NCBI GenBank assembly: GCA_009783565.1
Contig: WRDF01000001.1
Location: 124,001 to 188,000 of the forward strand
DNA length: 64,000 bases
Source of the DNA: Rikenellaceae bacterium
Lineage (GTDB): Bacteria; Bacteroidota; Bacteroidia; Bacteroidales; Rikenellaceae
Reading direction: 5' to 3'
Part shown: in pieces, positions 57,877 to 64,000 of the stretch
Layout: each line of letters begins with the position of its first letter
How positions within the stretch are numbered: the stretch's first letter is position 1
Made by a program: the position numbers and the translations under genes
Notes under the pieces: model-generated
Databases searched by the model: none
Told to the model about the DNA's origin: nothing
Seen by the model: the letters and a program-made list of their open reading frames with translations, nothing else

Positions 57877-60432
57877 ATGCGTAGGATTAACTATTTTATT
57901 GCGGCGGCGCTTATGTGCGGCGCGAGTGCGACAATCACCAATGCACAGCCCAGCCGTGAGAGCAGCACTCTGAGCGGCTATCACCTTATTTCGAGCGGAC
58001 TCGGCGGCGAAAAAGTTACCGGCGTTCAGACCCTGCGGACGATCCCGCGTCCTGTGGGCGCGCCGAAAAATGTAACCGGTGTTCCGCATCTCGACATATA
58101 CCATGACGGCTGGATCGATTTCAACAAAAACGGGCGCATGGACGTTTTCGAAGACCCGTCACAGCCCGTAGAACGGCGCGTAGCCGACCTGTTGTCGCAG
58201 ATGACCGTAAATGAGAAGACGATGCAATTAGTGACGCTTTACGGCTATTCACGCGTGCTGTTAGATTCGCTGCCCACGCCGCAGTGGCATAACGAGATAT
58301 GGAAGGACGGTATCGGCAACATCGACGAGCACCTTAACGGTGTCGGTGGCCGCAATCGGCGCAATTCGATGCACCTGCTCTATCCGTTCAGCAATTCGGC
58401 GCGGGCGCGCAACGAGGTGCAGCAATGGTTCGTCGAGCAGACGCGTTTAGGTATCCCCGTCGATATGACGAACGAAGGGCTTCACGGACTGACCCACACC
58501 AAAGCCACGCCGTTGCCTGCTCCGATAAGCATCGGCAGCACGTGGAATCGCGCGCTGATCTACGAAGCGGGGCGTATCGCCGGACGCGAGGCGCGTGCGC
58601 TGGGTTATACGAACGTCTATGCGCCGATCCTCGACATTGCGCGCGATCCGCGCTGGGGACGGGTGGTGGAATGCTACGGCGAAGACCCGTTCCATATCGC
58701 AGAATTGGGCATAGCGATGGTTGGCGGCATCCAGTCGGAGGGCGTTGCCTCGACGCTGAAACATTATGCGGTTTACAGCATTCCTAAGGGCGGGCGCGAC
58801 GGTTATGCGCGCACCGACTCGCACGTTGCTCCGCGCGAGATGCACGAGATGCACATGTATCCGTTCCGCCGCGTGATCGAAGAATCGCGGCCGCTGGGCG
58901 TGATGTCGAGCTACAACGATTGGGACGGCATTCCGGTGACGGCAAGCTATTATTTTCTGACCGAACTGCTGCGCGATACCTATGGTTTCGACGGTTATGT
59001 GGTAAGCGACAGCGATGCCGTGGAGTTCGTTACGACGAAGCACCGCGTGGCGGGGGATTACGACGAGGCGGCGGCTCAGGTGCTGGAAGCGGGGCTCAAC
59101 ATACGCACTACGTTCACGCATCCGGCCGTATTTGTCGATGCCGTGCGTCGCGGGATAGAGTCGGGGCGCATCCCGATGAAGGTTATAGACAAACGCGTGG
59201 CGGAGGTGCTGGCGGTGAAGTTCCGTCTGGGGCTGTTCGACATGCCATACGTGGACGCCCCGGATGCTGCCGACCACATAGTGGGCGCGGATAAGAACGT
59301 CGATTTCATCGACCGGATGCACTACGAATCACTGGTGCTGCTGAAAAACGAGGGCGGACTGCTGCCGTTGGATAAAACGCGGCTGCGGCGCGTGCTGGTC
59401 ACCGGGCCGATGGCCGACGAAGATAACTTTATGGAGAGCCGCTACGGCCCCAATATGCTCGATAAGGTGACGGTGCTGCAAGGTCTGCGCGACTATCTGG
59501 GCGACGACGTGGAGATTATTTTCGCAAAGGGCTGCGATGCGCGCGATGCGAACTTTCCCCAAAGCGAACTCTTCCCCCACCCCTATACCGCCGAAGAGCG
59601 CGCTATGATGGACGAGGCCGTGCGCCTGGCGCACGGTTGCGACGTGATAATCGCCGTGATGGGCGAAGATGTGACGCTCGTCGGCGAAAGTCTCTCCCGC
59701 ACCAGCCTCGATTTGCCGGGACGTCAGAACGACCTGCTCTATGCGCTCCATGAAACGGGCGTGCCGATCGTGCTGGTGCTCATAAACGGCCGTCCGCTTA
59801 CCATAAATTGGGCCGAGCGCTATATCCCCGCGATTCTCGAAGCGTGGTGGCCCAGCTCGCGCGGCGGCGTTGTCGTCGCAGGCACGCTGTTCGGCGAATA
59901 CAACCCCGGCGGCAAGCTACCCGTAACGTTTCCCAAGAGTGTCGGACAGGTTCAGCAGAGCTTCCCGTTCAAACCCGCCTCGCACGCCGGACAGCCGCAT
60001 TGGGGGGCTGTCAATGCCGGCGGCGTAACGCGCGTAGTGGGTTCTCTGTGGCCGTTCGGACACGGGCTGAGCTACACGACTTTCGAGTATTCGGATTTAG
60101 AGGTTATACCACGTAGGCAGGGACCCGACGGCGAGTGGCGGGTTCGATGCGCCGTCACTAACACGGGTAAGCGCGCGGGCGATGAAGTGGTACAACTATA
60201 CGTGCGCGACCCGGTGAGTTCGGTAATCGTCTACGATTCCGTCCTGCGCGGTTTCGAGCGCGTGCCGCTGCAACCGGGCGAGACACGTGTCGTGGAGTTC
60301 GTCTTAAAGCCCACCGACCTCTCTCTACTCGACCACAACATGCAGCGCGTTGTCGAGCCGGGCGAATTTGAGATAATGATCGGCAGTTCGAGCGAGGATA
60401 TCCGTCTCAGCACGACGATCGAGGTAATATGA
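57877..60432 (+). CDS. Glycoside hydrolase family 3 (beta-glucosidase/xylosidase type)
   Basis: An 851-residue exported glycosidase (signal peptide ending TNAQ). A Ca-binding EF-hand-like DFNKNGRMDVFEDP precedes the GH3 N-terminal barrel (about 90-420), with GTDMTNEGLHG-type active-site region, KHYAVYSIPKGGRDGY and the nucleophile Asp in VVSDSDAVEF (about 378). The alpha/beta sandwich follows (GPMADEDNFMESRYGP), then a fibronectin III-like C-terminal domain (GDEVVQLYVRDPVSSV). Length and EF-hand resemble periplasmic Bacteroides GH3 enzymes. The bond cleaved cannot be told. A TATCTTCG box at about 57848-57855 may be its promoter. Confidence 0.94.
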   Translation: MRRINYFIAAALMCGASATITNAQPSRESSTLSGYHLISSGLGGEKVTGVQTLRTIPRPVGAPKNVTGVPHLDIYHDGWIDFNKNGRMDVFEDPSQPVERRVADLLSQMTVNEKTMQLVTLYGYSRVLLDSLPTPQWHNEIWKDGIGNIDEHLNGVGGRNRRNSMHLLYPFSNSARARNEVQQWFVEQTRLGIPVDMTNEGLHGLTHTKATPLPAPISIGSTWNRALIYEAGRIAGREARALGYTNVYAPILDIARDPRWGRVVECYGEDPFHIAELGIAMVGGIQSEGVASTLKHYAVYSIPKGGRDGYARTDSHVAPREMHEMHMYPFRRVIEESRPLGVMSSYNDWDGIPVTASYYFLTELLRDTYGFDGYVVSDSDAVEFVTTKHRVAGDYDEAAAQVLEAGLNIRTTFTHPAVFVDAVRRGIESGRIPMKVIDKRVAEVLAVKFRLGLFDMPYVDAPDAADHIVGADKNVDFIDRMHYESLVLLKNEGGLLPLDKTRLRRVLVTGPMADEDNFMESRYGPNMLDKVTVLQGLRDYLGDDVEIIFAKGCDARDANFPQSELFPHPYTAEERAMMDEAVRLAHGCDVIIAVMGEDVTLVGESLSRTSLDLPGRQNDLLYALHETGVPIVLVLINGRPLTINWAERYIPAILEAWWPSSRGGVVVAGTLFGEYNPGGKLPVTFPKSVGQVQQSFPFKPASHAGQPHWGAVNAGGVTRVVGSLWPFGHGLSYTTFEYSDLEVIPRRQGPDGEWRVRCAVTNTGKRAGDEVVQLYVRDPVSSVIVYDSVLRGFERVPLQPGETRVVEFVLKPTDLSLLDHNMQRVVEPGEFEIMIGSSSEDIRLSTTIEVI

Positions 60433-60443
60433 TTTCTGAGGAA

Positions 60444-60482
60444 TTGTCATCCGGCAGGCAATAAAACACGCACGCGTGCGCG
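60444..60482. repeat. CCGGCAGGC/CACGCGTG repeat unit overlapping the HAD 3' end
   Basis: TGTCATCCGGCAGGCAATAA followed by AACACGCACGCGTGCG is the same unit as at 35140 and 40143. On the minus strand it encodes the last 11 residues and the TGA stop of the HAD gene. Confidence 0.85.
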
Positions 60483-61073
60483 AAAGTCCTCTTCGGGTTG
60501 GGTGAGGAGCGTGTGGAATCCGAGGCGGGCGGCAGTGTCGATATTGGCCGGCCCGTCGTCGATGAAGAGGCTTTCGGCAGGCGCGATTTCGCCCTCGTTC
60601 ATCATACGCAGAAATATTTCTTCATCGGGTTTCACCAACCCCATCTCGTATGACAGGAATGCACGGTCGAAATAATCGTCGAACGCAAAGCCCGTCAATC
60701 TCTCGAAGCACGTGCGACGGATGTACGGCATCATAATGGCGTTGGTGTTGCTCAGCAGATATATGCGAAACCGCTGTCGCAGGTCGAGCAGCATCTGCAA
60801 TTTATACACCGGCAGTCCGACGATAAAACTGTTCAGCGCGGCAGCTATATCGCTGTCTTTCAGGGCAGCTCGCCCCGTCTCGCGGCGGACATATTCATAA
60901 AAACCTTCGGGCGTTATCGTCCCCGCTTCGAGTTCTCCGAACACTCCGCTGCTGCCGTAAATGCCGATCATCGCGTCGGCCTGCGGAAAACCTATGTCGG
61001 TAAACGCCTCCACACACCTCCGACGGTCGAGATCGACCAGCACGCCGCCCATATCGAAAATAATGTTCTTCAT
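60447..61073 (-). CDS. HAD-superfamily phosphatase (YihX-like)
   Basis: A 208-residue HAD hydrolase: motif I IIFDMGGVLVDLDRRR (nucleophile Asp6), the LLSNTNAIMMPYI motif II, a Lys in GLVKPDEEIFLRMM and FIDDGPANIDTAARLG. The DMGGVLV form and SNTN motif fit the YihX-like sugar-phosphatase group (alpha-glucose-1-phosphatase in E. coli). The ATG at 61073 is used; the in-frame extension to 61172 runs back through the TATCTTTG box at 61137. The C-terminal RARVRVLLPAG and stop are written in a dispersed repeat unit, so the native end was replaced. Confidence 0.9.
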   Translation of the reverse strand: MKNIIFDMGGVLVDLDRRRCVEAFTDIGFPQADAMIGIYGSSGVFGELEAGTITPEGFYEYVRRETGRAALKDSDIAAALNSFIVGLPVYKLQMLLDLRQRFRIYLLSNTNAIMMPYIRRTCFERLTGFAFDDYFDRAFLSYEMGLVKPDEEIFLRMMNEGEIAPAESLFIDDGPANIDTAARLGFHTLLTQPEEDFRARVRVLLPAG

Positions 61074-61093
61074 ATTTCTTACTCCATTTTGTA

Positions 61094-61144
61094 ACAAAAG
61101 TGCCTCGCGACACTCGCGTGAATCACTTTGCTTAGGCAAAGATA
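61094..61144 (-). promoter_or_regulatory. HAD gene promoter box and TGCCTCGCGACAC repeat
   Basis: TATCTTTG on the minus strand (61137-61144) is 64 bases before the ATG at 61073. Between them lies ACAAAAGTGCCTCGCGACAC, a near copy of the element at 36231-36250, plus the stem CTTTGCTTAGGCAAAG (61127-61142) overlapping the box. Confidence 0.5.
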
Positions 61145-61179
61145 GTGAAAAGCCCCGCCGTACTTCACGCAAAAAATGA

Positions 61180-61187
61180 TACCTTTG
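61180..61187 (+). promoter_or_regulatory. S41 protease promoter -7 box TACCTTTG
   Basis: TACCTTTG matches TAnnTTTG and lies 39 bases before the ATG at 61227. Confidence 0.55.
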
Positions 61188-61226
61188 TGTTTATTATGAT
61201 AATCGACCACATAATCGACGCGCACG

Positions 61227-62846
61227 ATGAATAAAAACACATTTCGCAGCATATTTTTCACCTTGTTGTTCGCAGCGGCCGGTTTGCTCGGCGTTCTGCT
61301 GGGGTCTTATTTCGCCCGTCCCACATCGCCGGGTCTGAGGCTCATCACGCGCACAGGTATACCCGCCGGCCCTGAGGGCAAGGTGACCCAACTGTTGCAG
61401 ATGATCCGCAGCTCGTATATCGATCCGGTCGATTTCGATTCGATCGCCGAGCAGCTGATGCCCGCGATCATGGAGCATCTCGACCCGCATTCGATTTACA
61501 TTCCGGCGCAACGCTACGACGCGATGAACGAGGCGCTATTGGGTGGCTTCGGCGGCATCGGCATAAAATTCAACATGATAACCGACACGGCGCTCGTGCT
61601 GAATGTGATTTCCGGCGGCCCCAGCGAGCGGGCGGGAGTACAGTCAGGCGACCGTATCCTTGCCGTAGACAGCATCCCGATAGTGCGAATGCACCAGGAC
61701 GAGGTAATGCGGCTGTTGCGCGGAGAGCAGGGGTCGAAAGTCGAATTGTCGCTGCTGCGACCGGTTACGGCAGAGCGTTTCCCGCTAACGATTACGCGCG
61801 GTCAGGTGCCGGTACACAGTGTCACGGCGGCGTTCGAGATAGAGCCGGGCGTGGCGTTCATCCGTTTAGACCAATTCTCGCGCACGTCGTACCCCGAGAT
61901 TACATCGGCGCTCGGTGCGATGCGCTCTGAGGGTGTCGACCGGGTGATCTTCGACCTGCGCGGCAACCAGGGCGGCTATCTCGATCAGGCGATAATGATT
62001 GCCAACGCTTTTCTGCCCGAAAACACGATGATCGTCTATACGGAAGACCGTGACGGGCATCGCGTAGAGCAGTTCAGCGACGGGCGCGGACAGTTTCAGG
62101 ATATGCAGGTAGTGGTTCTGATAGACGAAGGAAGTGCGTCATCGAGCGAAATTCTGGCCGGAGCGATTCAGGATAACGACCGTGGACTTATCATCGGCCG
62201 CCGCTCATTCGGCAAGGGATTGGTGCAGGAGCAGGTACAATTTGCCGACGGTTCGGCCGTGAGGCTCACCATAGCGCGTTATTTCACGCCCACCGGACGC
62301 TCGATCCAGAAACCGTATACCGGCGGTACGGACGACTATTATATGGAACTGTTCGAGCGATATATGCACCATGAATATTTTGTGGCCGACAGCATCCGTT
62401 TTGCCGACAGCCTGCGGTTCACAACTCCGGGCGGGCGGACGGTCTTCGGCGGCGGGGGTATAATGCCCGACATTTTCGTGCCCTACGACACGACCTACGT
62501 CAATAGTTTTTTCGTCTCCGTACTCGCACCGCCTGCCAACGTACTTTATCGCTTTGCGCTGCGCTATGCCGACGAGCATCGCACGCGGATAAATGCCGTG
62601 CGTTCGGTCGCCGCGCTTAACGAGCTTTTGGATGCCGACACGGGATTATTAGACCGCTTTCTCGTTTTTGCGGCGAGCGGCGGTATCCGCCCGACCCGCG
62701 AGGAGTTGGAGCAATCGCGGGAGATGCTGCTGGCGAGGTTGCGGGCACAGATCGGGCAATTTACGCCGCTGGACGATGTAGGGTATTACTCAAATATTTT
62801 CCGCGCCGACAACACCGTCGCCCGCGCGTTGGAAGCGTTGCGGTAG
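61227..62846 (+). CDS. S41-family C-terminal processing protease
   Basis: A 539-residue membrane-anchored periplasmic protease (hydrophobic segment about 9-29). A PDZ domain lies at about 105-190 (GFGGIGIKF, VISGGPSERAGVQSGDRIL), followed by the S41 catalytic core with IFDLRGNQGGYLDQA, the Ser in EGSASSSEI (302-309) and the Lys in RRSFGKGLVQ (Lys330). CtpA/Prc-type enzymes trim or degrade periplasmic and exported proteins from their C-termini. The TAG stop is directly followed by CACGCTCGCGTCATTGCGAG, a repeat. Confidence 0.95.
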   Translation: MNKNTFRSIFFTLLFAAAGLLGVLLGSYFARPTSPGLRLITRTGIPAGPEGKVTQLLQMIRSSYIDPVDFDSIAEQLMPAIMEHLDPHSIYIPAQRYDAMNEALLGGFGGIGIKFNMITDTALVLNVISGGPSERAGVQSGDRILAVDSIPIVRMHQDEVMRLLRGEQGSKVELSLLRPVTAERFPLTITRGQVPVHSVTAAFEIEPGVAFIRLDQFSRTSYPEITSALGAMRSEGVDRVIFDLRGNQGGYLDQAIMIANAFLPENTMIVYTEDRDGHRVEQFSDGRGQFQDMQVVVLIDEGSASSSEILAGAIQDNDRGLIIGRRSFGKGLVQEQVQFADGSAVRLTIARYFTPTGRSIQKPYTGGTDDYYMELFERYMHHEYFVADSIRFADSLRFTTPGGRTVFGGGGIMPDIFVPYDTTYVNSFFVSVLAPPANVLYRFALRYADEHRTRINAVRSVAALNELLDADTGLLDRFLVFAASGGIRPTREELEQSREMLLARLRAQIGQFTPLDDVGYYSNIFRADNTVARALEALR

Positions 62847-62854
62847 CACGCTCG

Positions 62855-62940
62855 CGTCATTGCGAGGGCCGTATAGCCCGAAGCAATCCAACCGAAATAA
62901 ACTGTGGATTGCTTCGGGCTATACGGCCCTCGCAATGACG
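62855..62940. repeat. Perfect 36-bp GTCATTGCGAG inverted repeat (copy 5)
   Basis: The arms 62855-62890 and 62905-62940 are perfect 36-base complements (CGTCATTGCGAGGGCCGTAT... form) with a 14-base loop. It lies between the convergent S41 and methyltransferase genes. Confidence 0.95.
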
Positions 62941-62991
62941 ATTAATCCGAGATTGCGGCTAGGAGGTCTTTAATTCGTGATTTTTAATTGG

Positions 62992-63906
62992 CTACCGGAC
63001 CATCCTGTAATAAACCCCTAACGGCAGGTTTTTCCCCGCACGGTCGGTGAAGTACAGTTCGCCGAATCGTTCGTCGCGCGCGATGCCGAACATCTGGCGC
63101 ACCGCTGTCTGCGCAATAAGCGGCGAAAGACCCATCGAGTAGAGATTCAGAACAAGGAACGAATCGACAGGCGAGAGCAGCGCGGCGCACAGTTCCAGCA
63201 TCTCGCCGATCTGCTGTTCCAGCACCCACCGCTCACCGTCGGGACCGCGTCCGTATGCCGGCGGGTCGAGGATTATTCCGTCGTAGATTTTGCCACGCCG
63301 TGCTTCACGCCGCACGAATTTCAATGCATCGTCTACGATCCATCGCGCACCGTCGAGACCGCTGCGCTCCATATTCTCACGCGCCCAACCTACGACCTGC
63401 TTTACCGAATCGACGTGCGTCACCTGCGCTCCGGCGGCGAGTGCGGCCAACGTCGCGCCACCTGTATAGGCAAATAGATTAAGTATCTGCGGCTTACGCC
63501 TCGTGCCCGCCATGTACGCCGTCATCTCACGGCAGCGGTCATAGATGAAATCCCAATTTGCGGCCTGCTCAGGGAACACGCCCACGTGCTTGAACGCCGT
63601 CAGCCCCAGTCGCATCTGTAATGCCATCTCCTTATAACGATAGCCTATCCACCACTGTCCGGGCATGTTCGGCGCAAGCGTCCATTCGCCGCGCTCGCCA
63701 TCGCCCGACCCGCGCGATTCACGTCTGAAAACCGCCGTCGCACCGCGCTCCCACTCCTCCTCAGGAAGGGTCTTGCGCCACACGGCCTGCGGCTCGGGAC
63801 GACGCGTCACCCACCGCCCCCAGCGCTCCAATTTCTCGTGATCGCCACAGTCTATAAGCTCATAATCATCCCATCCACAGGGAGTTAGCGCATCGAATTC
63901 TGTCAT
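62992..63906 (-). CDS. Class I SAM-dependent rRNA methyltransferase (RlmI/RlmL-like)
   Basis: A 304-residue methyltransferase. The Rossmann motif I is ILNLFAYTGGATLAALAAGAQVTHVDS, the catalytic-type LDPPAYGRGPDGERW follows, and SLVNLYS-type late strands end GVYYRMVR. The arrangement fits the RlmI-like family that methylates 23S rRNA cytosine, though the PUA domain of RlmI is absent. I place the start at 63906 (MTEFDALTPCGW), where the ATG overlaps the upstream gene's stop as ATGA; a longer frame to 63939 exists but would overlap that gene by 36 bases. Confidence 0.9.
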   Translation of the reverse strand: MTEFDALTPCGWDDYELIDCGDHEKLERWGRWVTRRPEPQAVWRKTLPEEEWERGATAVFRRESRGSGDGERGEWTLAPNMPGQWWIGYRYKEMALQMRLGLTAFKHVGVFPEQAANWDFIYDRCREMTAYMAGTRRKPQILNLFAYTGGATLAALAAGAQVTHVDSVKQVVGWARENMERSGLDGARWIVDDALKFVRREARRGKIYDGIILDPPAYGRGPDGERWVLEQQIGEMLELCAALLSPVDSFLVLNLYSMGLSPLIAQTAVRQMFGIARDERFGELYFTDRAGKNLPLGVYYRMVR

Positions 63907-64000
63907 TTCGTATGTTCTTTTATAAGTCTCATCCGACATGCCGCGCAGTCGAATTCGAGACGGTAGACCATTCGCCCGCGATGTAGAAAAAGGTCGCCGT
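63903..64000 (-). CDS. C-terminal end of a probable U32-family (RlhA-like) protein
   Basis: Only the last 31 codons are inside the window. They read GDLFLHRGRMVYRLEFDCAA then CRMRLIKEHTK and a TGA that overlaps the methyltransferase ATG. The pattern RLEFDCxxCxM resembles the end of long U32-family proteins (RlhA/YdcP type), recalled rather than searched. If right, an RNA hydroxylase and an RNA methyltransferase are translationally coupled here. Confidence 0.45.
   Translation of the reverse strand, partial: GDLFLHRGRMVYRLEFDCAACRMRLIKEHTK

Noticed and set aside
5193-62940. CRISPR array from the many repeats
   Set aside because: Repeats are dispersed singly over tens of kilobases, are palindromic over their full length and have no regular spacers or cas genes.
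5189-62991. tRNA or rRNA genes in the spacers
   Set aside because: I scanned all spacers above about 80 bases for cloverleaf arms and GTTCRANNC-type T-loops and saw none; the strong stems found are repeats or terminators.

Overview
The window looks like a chromosomal segment of a gut-type Bacteroidota organism, most likely order Bacteroidales and plausibly near Alistipes/Rikenellaceae. The genus is an inference from gene content only. The evidence is: SusC/SusD-type importers, ECF sigma/FecR pairs, many lipoproteins, Mfa1/FimA-like fimbrillins with DUF3575/DUF3868/DUF5119 partners, type B L31, and many promoters with the Bacteroidetes TAnnTTTG -7 box, some with TTG/TTTG 19-20 bases upstream. 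I saw no rRNA, tRNA, CRISPR array, phage or transposase gene.

Layout. 1-2200 (minus): start of a SusC-like receptor and an unknown lipoprotein, behind a long leader with its own terminator. 2432-6416: leuS and a ROK sugar kinase. 6482-9841 (minus) and 36387-39285 (plus): two AT-richer loci where 6-bladed beta-propeller lipoproteins alternate with small Cys-rich membrane-anchored proteins. These proteins share a nearly constant N-terminal ~100 residues and have unrelated C-terminal tails. I do not recognise this as a described system and regard it as the most interesting content. 10005-15377: guaB, a DUF2945 protein, an MmcQ/YjbR protein, the overlapping lysC-lysA pair and rpmE2. 15472-19534 (minus): ECF sigma, FecR, an STN-DUF3575 fusion and a DUF3868/OmpA-like protein, which looks like a surface-signalling module tied to fimbria biogenesis. 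19732-23356: GH20 hexosaminidase and a UbiD-family decarboxylase. 23411-33754: a SusC/SusD uptake operon with a pseudo-metallopeptidase lipoprotein, a BACON lipoprotein and a tandem-thioredoxin lipoprotein, controlled by a divergent ECF sigma/FecR pair. 33898-36199: U32 protein and a polyprenyl diphosphate synthase. 39299-46908: FAD synthetase, Rex, a TonB receptor, a HAD phosphatase, YajC and two convergent PagL-like outer-membrane proteins. 47010-51336: carA-carB. 51831-57753: a fimbrial operon ending in a fimbrillin-glycine-rich fusion. 57877-64000: GH3 glycosidase, HAD phosphatase, S41 protease, rRNA methyltransferase and the 3' end of a probable U32 gene.

Non-coding layer. Gene ends carry a mosaic of palindromic repeats: GTCATTGCGAG long inverted repeats, a GCGGGCTTGACCCGC variant, a CCGGCAGGC/CACGCGTG family and a CGCCGCCGCCC composite. 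Several genes have the repeat starting right after the stop codon, and at least three genes use repeat sequence as protein-coding sequence at their termini.
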